A stretch of DNA of 64,000 nucleotides from Sedimentitalea sp042687825 (GCF_042687825.1 NZ_JBHUQE010000003.1:62001-126000); one strand, 5' to 3'; positions 47,978-58,267 are shown, counted from the stretch's first letter. Notes: generated by a model from the sequence alone, not told the origin. Made by a program: numbers and translations.

Positions 47978-50389
47978 ATGCAAGAACCCCTGAACTCTTC
48001 TTATCCGGTACTGCCGCTGCGGGATATTGTGGTTTTCCCCCACATGATCGTGCCGTTGTTCGTTGGCCGGGAAAAGTCGGTACGCGCGTTGGAAGAGGTG
48101 ATGGCCGATGACAAGCAGATTCTGCTGTCCAGCCAGATCGATCCCAGCGTCGACGACCCGGAGGCGGACGGAATCTACAAGGCCGGTGTGCTGGCCAATG
48201 TGTTGCAGTTGCTGAAGCTGCCGGATGGCACCGTCAAGGTGCTGGTCGAAGGCCAGGCGCGGGTGCGCATCACCGAATTTCTGGACAACGAAGATTTCTT
48301 CGAGGCGCGGGCCGAGTACCTGACCGAGATGCCGGGCGATGTCACGACGACCGAGGCGCTGGTGCGAACGGTCGGGAACGAATTCGAGCGGTACGCCAAG
48401 GTGCGCAAGAACATCCCCGAAGAGGCGCTGGCGGCCGTGGGCGATAGCACCGAACCGGCCAAGCTGGCCGATCTGGTGGCCGGGCATCTGGGCATCGAAG
48501 TGGCGCAAAAGCAGGATCTGCTGGAAACGCTGTCGATCAGCGAACGTCTGGAGAAGGTCTATGGCCTGATGCAGGGCGAATTGTCGGTTCTGCAGGTCGA
48601 GAAGAAGATCAAGACCCGCGTCAAGAGCCAGATGGAGAAGACCCAGCGGGAATACTATCTGAATGAGCAAATGAAGGCCATTCAGAAGGAGCTGGGCGAT
48701 GGCGAAGAGGGCGAGGGGGAAATCGCCGAGCTGGAAGCCAAGATCGCCGAGACCAAGCTGAGCAAGGAGGCCCGGGAAAAGGCCGATGCCGAGCTGAAGA
48801 AGCTGAAGAACATGAGCCCGATGAGCGCCGAGGCGACCGTGGTGCGCAACTATCTGGACTGGATGCTGTCGATCCCGTGGGGGGTCAAGTCGCGGGTGAA
48901 AAAGGATCTGGGCAAGGCGCAAAAGGTGCTGGATGACGACCATTACGGTCTGGAAAAGGTCAAGGAGCGGATCGTCGAATACCTGGCCGTGCAGCAGCGC
49001 AGCAAAAAGATGAAAGGCCCGATCATGTGCCTGGTCGGCCCGCCGGGCGTGGGCAAGACCAGCCTGGGCAAATCCGTGGCCCGCGCCACCGGGCGCGAGT
49101 TCATCCGTATCTCGCTGGGCGGGGTGCGCGACGAAAGCGAGATCCGCGGCCACCGCCGGACCTATATCGGCTCGATGCCGGGCAAGATCATCCAGGCGCT
49201 GAAAAAGGCCAAGACGACGAACCCGCTGATCCTGCTGGACGAGATTGACAAGATGGGTCAGGATTTCCGGGGCGATCCGGCCTCCGCGATGCTGGAGGTT
49301 CTGGACCCGGAACAGAACAACACCTTCATGGATCACTATCTCGAGGTCGAATACGATCTGTCCAACGTGATGTTCCTGACCACGTCGAACTCTTACAACA
49401 TGCCGGGGCCGCTGCTGGACCGGATGGAGATCATTCCGCTGGCCGGCTATACCGAGGATGAAAAGCGCGAGATCGCGAAACAGCATCTGATCGGCAAGCA
49501 GGTCAAGAACCACGGGCTGAAGGCCAAGGAGTTCGAACTGACCGATGCGGCGCTGACCGAGATCATCCGTGTCTATACCCGCGAGGCGGGGGTGCGGAAC
49601 CTGGAACGCGAGATCGCCAAGGTCTGCCGCAAGAGTCTGACCCGGATCATCAAGGGCGACACCGACAGCGTCACCGTGACGCCGGACAACCTGAGCGATT
49701 TTCTCGGGGTGGCGAAATACCGCTATGGTCTGGCCGAGCAGGAGGACCAGATCGGCGTGGTCACCGGGCTGGCCTATACCAGCGTCGGCGGCGAGCTGTT
49801 GCCGATCGAGGCGCTGCGTCTGCCGGGCAAGGGCCGGATGAAGACCACCGGCAAGCTGGGCGATGTGATGAAAGAGAGCATCGATGCAGCCAGTTCCTAT
49901 GTCCGCTCGATCAGTCCGCAGATCGGGATCAAGCCGCCGAAATTCGACACGCTGGACATCCATGTTCACGTGCCCGATGGCGCCACGCCCAAGGACGGCC
50001 CCAGTGCCGGGCTGGCGATGGTCACCTCGATCGTGTCGGTGCTGACCCAGATTCCGGTACGCAAGGACATCGCCATGACCGGCGAGGTCAGCCTGCGCGG
50101 AAACGCGATGCCCATTGGCGGCCTCAAGGAAAAGCTGCTGGCCGCCCTGCGCGGTGGTATCAAGACGGTGCTGATCCCGGAAGAGAACGAAAAGGATCTG
50201 GCCGAAATCCCCGACAACGTGAAGGACGGTTTGAAAATCGTGCCGGTCAAGCATGTCTCCGAAGTGCTGCAACACGCGCTGCTGCGCCAACCCGAACCCG
50301 TCGAATGGGACGAAGCGGCGGAAGAGGCGGCGGCAACCAAGGCGGCCCTGACCGGCAAGGACGACACGGCCACGGCTACGGCGCATTGA
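47978..50389 (+). CDS. lon: ATP-dependent protease Lon
   Basis: 803 residues from ATG 47978. The N-terminal substrate domain begins YPVLPLRDIVVFPHMIVPLFVGR, the AAA+ domain has Walker A GPPGVGKTS (about 353-361) and ILLDEIDKMG, and the protease domain has the catalytic Ser in PKDGPSAGLA (about 676) with Lys in GGLKEKLLAA (about 719). It degrades misfolded and regulatory proteins. A good terminator follows. Confidence 0.98.
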   Translation: MQEPLNSSYPVLPLRDIVVFPHMIVPLFVGREKSVRALEEVMADDKQILLSSQIDPSVDDPEADGIYKAGVLANVLQLLKLPDGTVKVLVEGQARVRITEFLDNEDFFEARAEYLTEMPGDVTTTEALVRTVGNEFERYAKVRKNIPEEALAAVGDSTEPAKLADLVAGHLGIEVAQKQDLLETLSISERLEKVYGLMQGELSVLQVEKKIKTRVKSQMEKTQREYYLNEQMKAIQKELGDGEEGEGEIAELEAKIAETKLSKEAREKADAELKKLKNMSPMSAEATVVRNYLDWMLSIPWGVKSRVKKDLGKAQKVLDDDHYGLEKVKERIVEYLAVQQRSKKMKGPIMCLVGPPGVGKTSLGKSVARATGREFIRISLGGVRDESEIRGHRRTYIGSMPGKIIQALKKAKTTNPLILLDEIDKMGQDFRGDPASAMLEVLDPEQNNTFMDHYLEVEYDLSNVMFLTTSNSYNMPGPLLDRMEIIPLAGYTEDEKREIAKQHLIGKQVKNHGLKAKEFELTDAALTEIIRVYTREAGVRNLEREIAKVCRKSLTRIIKGDTDSVTVTPDNLSDFLGVAKYRYGLAEQEDQIGVVTGLAYTSVGGELLPIEALRLPGKGRMKTTGKLGDVMKESIDAASSYVRSISPQIGIKPPKFDTLDIHVHVPDGATPKDGPSAGLAMVTSIVSVLTQIPVRKDIAMTGEVSLRGNAMPIGGLKEKLLAALRGGIKTVLIPEENEKDLAEIPDNVKDGLKIVPVKHVSEVLQHALLRQPEPVEWDEAAEEAAATKAALTGKDDTATATAH

Positions 50390-50444
50390 CGGGTTGAAGC
50401 CGAGCCGCCGGCTCCTGGCTGGCCGGAACCTGCCCTGCAACACA

Positions 50445-50476
50445 GCGGCGTCCCTAGCGGGGCGCCGCTTCGTTTT
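50445..50476 (+). terminator. Rho-independent terminator of lon
   Basis: Stem GCGGCGTCCC, loop TAGC, GGGGCGCCGC (50445-50468, one G-T pair), followed by TTCGTTTT. It starts 55 bases after the lon stop. Confidence 0.8.
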
Positions 50477-50613
50477 CGTCGCGGCATATCGGCCAGAGTG
50501 CTGCACCGCGGCCCCCTATCGGCGAGCGTCGGACGGCTGGGCAGTAACGCTGTTCTCCGCAAAGCTATCTTTTTGTGCCAAACTCGTCCATAATCGGACA
50601 GGTTTTAACGATT

Positions 50614-51101
50614 ATGTGTGTCACGATGTCGAATTGGCGTATCTATGAAATTTCCCGGTCCTTGCTGGCGACCGAGGCCGAGAGCTTGGTCAGAAACTGG
50701 TATTGTGCCAGTGATACCCAGCCCACTCTGTTTGTTCTGAACAATGTGTCTGCCGCACGGGTCAACCGGATCCTCGACCCCGTCGTGGCCGCGCGTGCGC
50801 TGCCGGGACATGGTGTGCGCTATGCGATTCTGAGTGAGTTGCCGCGGTTTTCCGACATTTTCAGGCAGGCCGGTCGTTTGGTCATCGCGACGCCGGAATT
50901 CCGCGCTTGTTTGCGTGACAGCGGTATCATTGTGAACCCGGATTGCGAGATTCGCGATCTCGTCCCGACCCAGGTGCCGATGCGGGTGCCGGGGCTGCGG
51001 AACAGGCACGCATATCCCTTGCCGGGCCTTCAGTCCGCGGATCGGGAAATTGCCGTCGGCCTCTTGCACTACCCGGCAGGCCCCGCTACATCGCGTTGGG
51101 C

Positions 51102-51111
<10 letters not shown>
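50614..51111 (+). CDS. Hypothetical protein whose frame runs into tRNA-Val
   Basis: 165 residues from ATG 50614 (an ATG at 50626 is an alternative). The codons are GC3-rich and protein-like at least up to about residue 130 (for example FVLNNVSAARVNRILDPVVAARALPGHG split in the native order), which argues for a real gene, but no family is recognised and no ribosome binding site is good. The stop codon lies inside the first ten bases of the tRNA-Val gene, so the natural C-terminus may have been lost or the true extent differs. Confidence 0.4.
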
Positions 51112-51177
<66 letters not shown>

Positions 51178-51321
51178 TAACCCGTTGAATTTTAGTGTGG
51201 TTTCCTTGCGCCGCCGCTTTTGGTCTGGTCCGGTTTCCCAATCCCGAACCAGAGTTTCCCAGAAATACCGGCCAGGGCCGGCGGCGCCGATCTGGTGCGG
51301 CGTCAGAAAACCCGTTCTGAT

Positions 51322-52254
51322 CTAACCCAGCAGCGTCAGCCACATCCAGACGGTCAAAAGTGACGTTCCGGTGGCGATCAGAACCGACGAGGCGGCCACC
51401 CGTTTGGCCCGACCATAGATATTGGCAAAGATGAACGCATTGACCCCTGGCGCCATCGCCGCATTCAGAACCGCCGATCGGAACAGATCGCGATTCAGGG
51501 ACAGCGCCGATCCCATTGCCCAGACCAGGGTCGGGTGGACCAGCAGCGAGATCGCACAGACAAAGGCGATGGTGCGCAGATCGCCCTCGGGACGGTATTG
51601 CACCAGAACGCCACCCAAAGCGAACAGCGCACAGGGCAGGGCGGCGCGGGTGATCAGCGCCAGGGCATCATCGATCACACCGGGAATTGCGAGCCCGGAC
51701 AGGTTGACCGCAAAGCCCAGTGCGATGCTGAGGATCAGCACATTGCGGAACATCGCGCGCAGGCTGGTGCGAAGGGTCGCCATGCCGCCCCGGCCGCGGT
51801 TGCGCACGATCTCCATTGCGGTGATGCCCAGCGCATAGCAAAACGGCGAGTGAAAGGCGATGATGGCATAGTTGCCGGTCAGGCTCTCGGGACCATAGGC
51901 GCGCTCGGTGATCGACAGCCCCAGCAGCACGGAATTCGAGAACAGGCAACAGAACCCGATGGCGATGCTGTCCTCCCAGTCGCGGTGAAATAACAGGCGT
52001 GCGCCAGCGATCCCCAGCGCAAAACAACTGGCCGCACCGGTGTAGAAACTGGCCAGCAGGGCCGGGTCGAATCCGGCGGACATGTCCAACTGGGCAATGG
52101 CGCGGAACAACAGGCAGGGAATGGCAAAGCTCTGGGCAAAGCGCATCACCGCGTCGATCTGCGTATCGCTGAAATACCGGGCGCGGGTTGCGGCGTAGCC
52201 GGCGCCGATCACCAGAAAAACCGGCAGGATCACATCGATCAGGGTCTGGAACAT
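51322..52254 (-). CDS. AEC (auxin efflux carrier) family permease
   Basis: 310 residues with ten hydrophobic segments. It starts LIDVILPVFLVIGAGYAATR and has NAAMAPGVNAFIFANIYG near the C-terminus, both typical of AEC transporters. The group exports malate, auxin-like and other organic anions; substrate unknown. It stands alone on the minus strand. Confidence 0.88.
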   Translation of the reverse strand: MFQTLIDVILPVFLVIGAGYAATRARYFSDTQIDAVMRFAQSFAIPCLLFRAIAQLDMSAGFDPALLASFYTGAASCFALGIAGARLLFHRDWEDSIAIGFCCLFSNSVLLGLSITERAYGPESLTGNYAIIAFHSPFCYALGITAMEIVRNRGRGGMATLRTSLRAMFRNVLILSIALGFAVNLSGLAIPGVIDDALALITRAALPCALFALGGVLVQYRPEGDLRTIAFVCAISLLVHPTLVWAMGSALSLNRDLFRSAVLNAAMAPGVNAFIFANIYGRAKRVAASSVLIATGTSLLTVWMWLTLLG

Positions 52255-52368
52255 GAAGCTCTGCCTCTTCTGCAGCGCGTGCCTGTCAGCCGCTTTGCCG
52301 GGCTGCCGGCACCGCTGTGAAAGCCAGAGAAAACGAACACAGCGTGCCCCGGACCGGGACCGTTTCGA

Positions 52369-53166
52369 TCATATCGGATAGCGCAGGGTCATACCGTCAT
52401 AGGCAACGAGAACATTGGCGGCGGTTTCGGCCATGACGGTATCGTAATCCATGTCGATATGCATGTTGGTCAGCACGGCCTGGCGGGGTTGCACGCGGTC
52501 GATCCACTCCAGAGTGCGGGCCAGATGCGAATGCGTCGGATGCGGCGTGCGCCGCAGGGCGTCGACGATCCAGCAATCCAGGTCCTGCAGGGCCTCCCAG
52601 GCCTCGTCATAGATCTCGGCGACGTCGGGCAGATAGGCCAGCCCGCCGATGCGAAATCCCAGGGCGTCGATCGAGCCATGTCCGACCCGAAACGGGCGCA
52701 GGTCGATCGGGCCGCCGGGGCCGTCGATCGAAAACGGGCCGTCGATGGTGTTCAGGTTCAGGATCGGCGGATAGGGCGAGCCCTCGGGCTGGACAAAGGC
52801 ATAGCCGAACTTGCTGATCAGGTCGTTCTGGGTGTCGCCATCGGCCCAGACCGGAATGCGGGCGCGCATGTTGAACACGATCATCCTGAGGTCGTCGATG
52901 CCGTGAACATGGTCGGCATGCCCATGCGTATAGACCACCCCGTCCAGCCGGCCGGTACCGGTGTCCAGCAGTTGTGACCGCAGGTCCGGCGAGGTGTCGA
53001 TCAGCACCGAAGTGGTGCCGCCCGGCCCGTCCCGCTCGACCAGCAGCGAACAGCGCCGGCGCGTGTTCTTGGGGTTTTCAGGATCGCAATCGCCCCAATG
53101 CCCACCCAGCCGGGGCACGCCGCCGGACGAGCCGCAGCCCAGTATGACAAAGCGCATCTCTGCCAT
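52369..53166 (-). CDS. MBL-fold metallohydrolase, PhnP-like
   Basis: 265 residues. N-terminal FVILGCGSSGGVPRLGG and the metal site THGHADHVHGIDDLR (His 81-86 region) mark the PhnP/RNase Z-like group, with later NMHIDMDY and HSHLA-type residues. From the family it may cleave cyclic phosphodiesters. Last gene of the dac-tmk-holB-tatD operon; its ATG overlaps the tatD stop by one base. Confidence 0.9.
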   Translation of the reverse strand: MAEMRFVILGCGSSGGVPRLGGHWGDCDPENPKNTRRRCSLLVERDGPGGTTSVLIDTSPDLRSQLLDTGTGRLDGVVYTHGHADHVHGIDDLRMIVFNMRARIPVWADGDTQNDLISKFGYAFVQPEGSPYPPILNLNTIDGPFSIDGPGGPIDLRPFRVGHGSIDALGFRIGGLAYLPDVAEIYDEAWEALQDLDCWIVDALRRTPHPTHSHLARTLEWIDRVQPRQAVLTNMHIDMDYDTVMAETAANVLVAYDGMTLRYPI

Positions 53167-53972
53167 CAGGCTGCTGCCCGGAACTGCGCGGCCTTGCTGA
53201 ACAGGCGGTTGAAATTGCTCTGGGTCCGGGCCGCGAACTCGGCATAATCCAGACCAAAGATGTCGGCGCCGACGCGGGCGGTATGCGCGGTGTAGGCCGG
53301 TTCGTTGCGCTTGCCGCGATGGGGTGGTGGTGCCAGATAGGGGGCGTCGGTCTCGACCAGGACGCGGTCGATGGGGGCGGCGGCAAAGATGTCGCGCAAC
53401 TCCTGGCTTTTGGGAAAGGCCGCAATGCCCGACATCGACAGGTAGAACCCCAGATCCAGAGCGGCGCGGGCCAGGTCCGCCGAAGACGAGAAACAGTGCA
53501 TCACGCAGAAATAGGCGCCGTTGCGGTGCTCGTCGCGCAGAATGCGCGCCATGTCGTCATCCGCCGCGCGTGCATGGATGATCAGCGGCAGGCCGGTCTG
53601 GCGCGCGGCGGCGATGTGGATGCGCAGGCTCTCTTGCTGAATGGCGGCACTGTCGGCGGTATAGTGGTAATCCAGCCCGGTTTCGCCGATCCCGACGAAT
53701 TTCGGATGCGCCGCCAGCGCCGTCAGTTGCTCGACACTGACCAAGGGTTCCTGGGCGGCACTCATGGGGTGGGTGCCGGCGGCATAGAAAACCGGCGCAT
53801 GCGCTTCGGCGATGGCGCGCACGGCGGGTTCGTTGCGCAGCCGGGTGCAGATCGTCACCATGCGGGTGACGCCGGCGGCGGCGGCATTGGCGACAATGTC
53901 ATCCAGCTGGCCCTCGAAATCGGGGAAATCGAGATGACAGTGGCTGTCGGTGATCTGGGGAATTTTGGTCAT
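53166..53972 (-). CDS. tatD: TatD family hydrolase
   Basis: 268 residues. Metal-binding DSHCHLDFPDF at 9-19, GIGETGLDYHY, FHCFSSSA-like MHCFSSSADLA and VETDAPYLAPPPHRGKRNEP all match TatD DNases. It probably acts in DNA or RNA quality control. It overlaps holB by 4 bases. Confidence 0.95.
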   Translation of the reverse strand: MTKIPQITDSHCHLDFPDFEGQLDDIVANAAAAGVTRMVTICTRLRNEPAVRAIAEAHAPVFYAAGTHPMSAAQEPLVSVEQLTALAAHPKFVGIGETGLDYHYTADSAAIQQESLRIHIAAARQTGLPLIIHARAADDDMARILRDEHRNGAYFCVMHCFSSSADLARAALDLGFYLSMSGIAAFPKSQELRDIFAAAPIDRVLVETDAPYLAPPPHRGKRNEPAYTAHTARVGADIFGLDYAEFAARTQSNFNRLFSKAAQFRAAA

Positions 53973-55117
53973 GGGCTATTGGCGCGGGGCCGGCCCGCCA
54001 CGGTTTCCTTCATCTTGAAAACCGTATCTAGGACAAGCGCGGCGGGGTCAAGGTTGACCGACTGCCCGTGGCGGCTGCGGTCGGTGATGATGGCGGCGGT
54101 CTCGGCCCAGGCGCGCGCCATTCCCGGATCGGGGGCCAGCCGGGTCAGGATGGCCGCCTCGCCCGGTGCCGCTTCGGGCCGGGGCGCGGTGCCGCTGGCG
54201 CCGGTGCGGGCCAGGCGTGTCAGCGCGATCTCGGTGAGATCCAGCAGCAGGTCGAATGTCTCGGCAGCACCGCGCTGGGCGGCGGCCTGCGCCAGCGCCA
54301 GCGCGCGGGGGCGGTCAAGCGCGGGCAGCGAATCCAGGATCGCGATCAGTTCGCCATACAGGCGCAGCCCGTCCAGGCCCAGCAGCCGAAACGCCGCGCC
54401 GACCGAACCGGCGGCCAGGGCGGCCAGGTGGTCGGCCTGACCGGAGGCGTCGGGCAGGGCGGTGCCGGCCTGGGACAACGCCGCCTGCATGTCCGCGCTA
54501 TCCAACGGGTTCAACCGCAGCGTGCGGCAGCGCGACCGGATCGTCGGCAACAGCCGCGACGGATGATGCGCGACCAGCAGCAAGGTGGTGCGCGCCGGCG
54601 GTTCCTCGAGCATTTTTAGCAGCGCATTGGCGGCCGCCGTGTTCATCTCGTCGGCGGCGTCCACGATCACCACGCGCCGGCCGCCATCGGCCGCCGACAG
54701 GCCAAAGAACCGCGCCAGCCGGCGGATGTCATCCACCACGATCTCCTGGCGTATCCGCCCCGATCGTTTCTCGTCTTCGCTGCGGGTGACATGGGCCAGG
54801 CCCGGTTCGGCCCCGGCCAGAATGCGCCGCGCCACGGGGTGGTCCGGGGCGATGTCCAGGCTGTCGGGCGGCGGTGGCGCGAACATGCCGGCCGCCTCGG
54901 CGGCGGGCGTGGCCAGCAGGAACCGCGCGATGCGCCAGGCCAGGGTGGCCTTGCCGATGCCGCGCGGCCCGGTCAGCAGCCAGCCATGATGCATGCGCCC
55001 GGATGTATAGGCCTGCAGAAAGGCGTTCTGAGCCGCGTCCTGCCCGAACAGTTGCGCGGTTTCGCGCGGATGCGGCGCGCCGGGGGCCTGATCGGGGGGC
55101 AGGGGGTCGGCGCTCAT
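53969..55117 (-). CDS. holB: DNA polymerase III delta' subunit
   Basis: 382 residues. P-loop TGPRGIGKATLAW near 48-60 and the AAA+ blocks RRVVIVDAADEMNTAAANALLKMLEEPP and RSRCRTLRLNPL (in parts) fit the clamp-loader delta' subunit, which helps load the beta clamp. It overlaps tmk and tatD by 4 bases each, the standard tmk-holB-tatD order. Confidence 0.95.
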   Translation of the reverse strand: MSADPLPPDQAPGAPHPRETAQLFGQDAAQNAFLQAYTSGRMHHGWLLTGPRGIGKATLAWRIARFLLATPAAEAAGMFAPPPPDSLDIAPDHPVARRILAGAEPGLAHVTRSEDEKRSGRIRQEIVVDDIRRLARFFGLSAADGGRRVVIVDAADEMNTAAANALLKMLEEPPARTTLLLVAHHPSRLLPTIRSRCRTLRLNPLDSADMQAALSQAGTALPDASGQADHLAALAAGSVGAAFRLLGLDGLRLYGELIAILDSLPALDRPRALALAQAAAQRGAAETFDLLLDLTEIALTRLARTGASGTAPRPEAAPGEAAILTRLAPDPGMARAWAETAAIITDRSRHGQSVNLDPAALVLDTVFKMKETVAGRPRANSP

Positions 55118-55752
55118 GCCAATGCGTCCATGGCGATGGCAAGGACCTCGACGGCAACCGTGTCGATGGCCCGATTGCCGTCGATCACCCGGAACCGGTC
55201 GGGGTATTCCGCCGCCAGCGCCAGAAAGCCCGTGCGCATCCTGCGTTGCAGATCGGGGCCGAACCCCTCGAACCGTTCCTCGTGGCCCTGCCGCGCCAGC
55301 GCGCGGTTCAGCCCGGTTTCGGGGTTCATGTCGATCAGCAGGGTCAGGTCCGGTTCGCGCCCGATCATCAGGTCGTGCAACTGGTCCACGAGGTCGCGCA
55401 GATCGCCGCGCGACAGGCCCTGATACATGCGGGTGCTGTCGGCAAAACGGTCGCAGACCACCACCTTGCCAGCGCTCAGTGCAGGCAGGATCACGCGCTC
55501 CATGTGGTCGCGGCGGGCAGCGGTGAACAGCAGGATCTCGGTTTCCGCCGACCAGCGGTCGGGGTCGCCTTCCAGCACCAGCCGGCGGATGTCCTCGGCC
55601 CCGGGCGAGCCGCCCGGCTCGCGGGTCAAAACCACATCGTGCCCAGCGGCGCGCAATGCGTCCGCCAACCGCCGCGCCTGGGTGGATTTGCCGGACCCGT
55701 CGATGCCTTCAAAGCTGAGAAAACGCCCCGAGGCGGTGGGCGATCGGATCAC
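55114..55752 (-). CDS. tmk: Thymidylate kinase
   Basis: 212 residues. P-loop FEGIDGSGKSTQ at 14-25, the DR motif VVCDRFADSTRMYQG and the LID-like REPGGSPGAEDIR stretch are clear. It phosphorylates dTMP to dTDP. It overlaps dac and holB by 4 bases each. Confidence 0.96.
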   Translation of the reverse strand: MIRSPTASGRFLSFEGIDGSGKSTQARRLADALRAAGHDVVLTREPGGSPGAEDIRRLVLEGDPDRWSAETEILLFTAARRDHMERVILPALSAGKVVVCDRFADSTRMYQGLSRGDLRDLVDQLHDLMIGREPDLTLLIDMNPETGLNRALARQGHEERFEGFGPDLQRRMRTGFLALAAEYPDRFRVIDGNRAIDTVAVEVLAIAMDALA

Positions 55753-56909
55753 ATTGCCTCCATCGGCCCGTTTACGAAACGGGTGAACAGGTGCTGGGCA
55801 GCGGTCGTGACCTTGACCATGAACCCGCCCGCGGGCACGTCCTGATGCGCCACCAGCGGTCGGCGGATTTCCGGCAGGCCCTCGGGCTTGATCACCAGTT
55901 CCGCCAGTTCATCGCCCTTGCGGATCGGCGCGTGCAGTGGACCCTGATACACGACTTCGGCCGCGACGGATTTGTCGTTCAGGGCGGGCAGCAGCAATTG
56001 CAGATCCTCGGCCGGTACCAGCCCTACCGATCGTTCAACTCCCATCCAGACGTCGGCCGTGGCAATGGGCGTGTCGGCGGTGGCGATGGTTTTCTTGACA
56101 AAGTGGCGAAACGACCAGTTAACGACGGCCTGGGCCTCCTCGGTGCGGGCCGCCTGATCCGGCAGTCCGGTCACCACGAAAATGACCCGGCGGTCGCCCT
56201 GTTTCGCCGAGCCGACAAGCCCGTAGCCGGCTTCCTGGGTGTGGCCGGTCTTGAGGCCATCAGCCCCGATGCCCAATCGCAGCAGCGGGTTCCGGTTGAA
56301 CCGGTTTGCCGGTGAACGATCTTTGTAGTTGAATTCCTTCTGGGCGAAATACTGATAGAATTCCGGGAACTCCTCGATCAGGCGCTCGGCCAGAATGGCC
56401 AGGTCGCGCACGCTCATCCGCTGGTAGGGATGCGGCCAGCCCGATGCGTTGGCAAAGGTGGAATGGGTCATGCCCAGCCGTTTCGCCATCTCGGTCATCT
56501 GCGCGGCAAAGGCCTCTTCGGAGCCGGCCAATCCCTCGGCCACAACGACCGTGGCGTCATTGCCCGAGGATACGACAATGCCCTGGATCAGTTCGTCCGC
56601 CGTCGGCCGGTCCAGTTCGTTCAGGAACATCGTCGAACCGCCCATTTCCTTGGCCTTGGTGGAAACGGTGAATTGTTCGTTCAGGCCGACCCGCCCGTCG
56701 CGCAGCGCGTCAAACAGCATGTACAAGGTCATCAGCTTGGACATCGAGGCCGGCGGCAACGGATCGTCGGCATTCTTGGACAGCAGCACCGTGCCGGTGG
56801 ACTGATCCAGTACATAAGCGGCCTTGGCGGCGGTGTCGAATGCCCAGGCGGTCAGCGGCAGCTGGCACAGCAACAGGGCCCCAAGGATGTGACGGAACGC
56901 TGGTTTCAC
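55749..56909 (-). CDS. dacC: D-alanyl-D-alanine carboxypeptidase (penicillin-binding protein 5/6 family)
   Basis: 386 residues. A signal peptide (about 1-23) precedes the S11 peptidase domain with SxxK at Ser55-Met-Ser-Lys58, SxN in VVSSGNDATV (about 115) and KTG in DGLKTGHTQEAGYG (about 220). The C-terminal beta domain ends in a membrane-associating helix. It trims the terminal D-Ala of peptidoglycan. The exact paralog letter is uncertain. It begins 16 bases after the SPOR lipoprotein gene. Confidence 0.93.
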   Translation of the reverse strand: MKPAFRHILGALLLCQLPLTAWAFDTAAKAAYVLDQSTGTVLLSKNADDPLPPASMSKLMTLYMLFDALRDGRVGLNEQFTVSTKAKEMGGSTMFLNELDRPTADELIQGIVVSSGNDATVVVAEGLAGSEEAFAAQMTEMAKRLGMTHSTFANASGWPHPYQRMSVRDLAILAERLIEEFPEFYQYFAQKEFNYKDRSPANRFNRNPLLRLGIGADGLKTGHTQEAGYGLVGSAKQGDRRVIFVVTGLPDQAARTEEAQAVVNWSFRHFVKKTIATADTPIATADVWMGVERSVGLVPAEDLQLLLPALNDKSVAAEVVYQGPLHAPIRKGDELAELVIKPEGLPEIRRPLVAHQDVPAGGFMVKVTTAAQHLFTRFVNGPMEAM

Positions 56910-56925
56910 CGAGAATACTCCCTGG

Positions 56926-57942
56926 TCAGTTGGTTACGAAATAGGCGTCGGAGAACCCGGCCCCCTTGACCCGCTTCAACAGCGCCGCGCCGTCGGACCG
57001 GGTCATTGCCGGACCGACCACAACACGCCAGAACCGTTTGCCGTTGGCGCGCTGGTCATAGACGGTGGGCGTCAGGCCGGCGGCGCGCATCTGGCCGGCG
57101 GTACGCTCGGCATTGGCCTCGACGCTGAAGATGCCGATCTGGATATAGGGCTTTTCGAGCCGCGAAACTTGAGGTTGCGCCGTTGCGGCGGTCACGGGTT
57201 CTGCGGCGGGTTCAGGCTCGGCGGCGCTGGCGGCAGCCGCGCCTGCGACCGCAGGTTTTGCCCAGGGCCAGCGAAAGCCCCGCTTGCGCGGTTGATCCGC
57301 CGCCGTTTCGGTGCTGGCCGCGGCCGTCGCTGCGACAACGTCAGCCTCGGGCGTTGCAGACACCGTGGGAGTCGGTTCCGCCGACTCTATTGCGGCAGCC
57401 GCGCCGGCGATCGGGTCCAGCGCGGTTTCGCTGATTTCGGGTGCCGGGGCGGGCTCGGCGGTGGCCGCGGCTGCGGGTTCCGGTTCGACCGGTGCGCGCG
57501 TCAACGCGATGATGGTCATCTGAACCGGCGCGCCCGGCAGCATCGACAACGCTTCGGCGGCATCCGACGAAGCCTGGATGCGCGGGCCGGGAATGTCGCG
57601 CTCGCGCCGGAACAGCGCGCCGATCACTTCCTTGTTGTTGGCCGCGTTGCGGATCACCACGCGCTGGGGCTCGGTGACATCCGGATGCGCCACCCAGACG
57701 CCGCCCAGCGACGGGCGCCCGTCCCACAGGGCCGCCTCGGTCGCCTCGAAAACCTCGGGGGCCTCGACGTCCTTTTCCACCAGCTTCTTGCTATGCGTTG
57801 CGCCGGTGCTGCCGGTCGCGGCGGGCCCGTTACCGGGATTCAGGAATGAGTTGCCCTCGTCGCAGCCCGAAAGCGCCCCCATGGCGAGCACGGTTCCGGT
57901 CAGGCAGATCGCGCGCCTGATGCCAGTTGCTGTACGGATCAT
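56926..57942 (-). CDS. SPOR-domain lipoprotein, RlpA-type neighbour of dac
   Basis: 338 residues from ATG 57942 with AAGGAACT upstream. A lipobox (LAMGALSGCDEG, Cys near 27) predicts a lipid-anchored periplasmic protein. The middle is a long low-complexity Ala/Glu/Pro/Thr region (about 165-255), and the last 75 residues are a SPOR domain (PYIQIGIFSVEANAERTAGQM ... FWRVVVGPAMTR) that binds denuded peptidoglycan at division sites. It heads the operon whose second gene trims peptidoglycan, fitting septal localisation. Confidence 0.9.
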   Translation of the reverse strand: MIRTATGIRRAICLTGTVLAMGALSGCDEGNSFLNPGNGPAATGSTGATHSKKLVEKDVEAPEVFEATEAALWDGRPSLGGVWVAHPDVTEPQRVVIRNAANNKEVIGALFRRERDIPGPRIQASSDAAEALSMLPGAPVQMTIIALTRAPVEPEPAAAATAEPAPAPEISETALDPIAGAAAAIESAEPTPTVSATPEADVVAATAAASTETAADQPRKRGFRWPWAKPAVAGAAAASAAEPEPAAEPVTAATAQPQVSRLEKPYIQIGIFSVEANAERTAGQMRAAGLTPTVYDQRANGKRFWRVVVGPAMTRSDGAALLKRVKGAGFSDAYFVTN

Positions 57943-58177
57943 ATCCAGTTCCTTGCCTGTGTGCCGGCACATATGCGTTCAATTGCCGGTTGTCCGGTCA
58001 TTCCGCCTGGCCGTGCGCCGCACCATAGCTTGGCTGTGGTGGCAAGGAAAGTCCGCGCCACCGGACTCGGCGAGAATTCCCCGGGTTTTTTGCTTGCCTG
58101 ACGGGGCGCGGGCGCATACATCGGCGTCTCAGTGAAACCGGTCAGGGCGTTTCACGCTGGTCCCGCGGGGGCCGCGC

Positions 58178-58267
58178 GGGGAGGTGGCAGAGTGGTCGAA
58201 TGCGGCGGTCTTGAAAACCGTTGGGCGTGAGAGCGTCCCCGGGGTTCGAATCCCCGTCTCCCCGCCA
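58178..58267 (+). tRNA. tRNA-Ser (anticodon UGA)
   Basis: 90 bases, class II. Acceptor GGGGAGG pairs with TCTCCCC (one G-T), discriminator G, encoded CCA. Anticodon loop CTTGAAA gives TGA; the long variable arm GGGCGTGAGAGCGTCCC and T-loop GGTTCGAATCC are present. Confidence 0.96.

Noticed and set aside
47432..50506. Very long minus-strand open frame antisense to lon
   Set aside because: Shadow of lon produced by codon bias; no recognisable domain. Only its extreme end (47432-47655) is considered separately as part of a possible broken gene.
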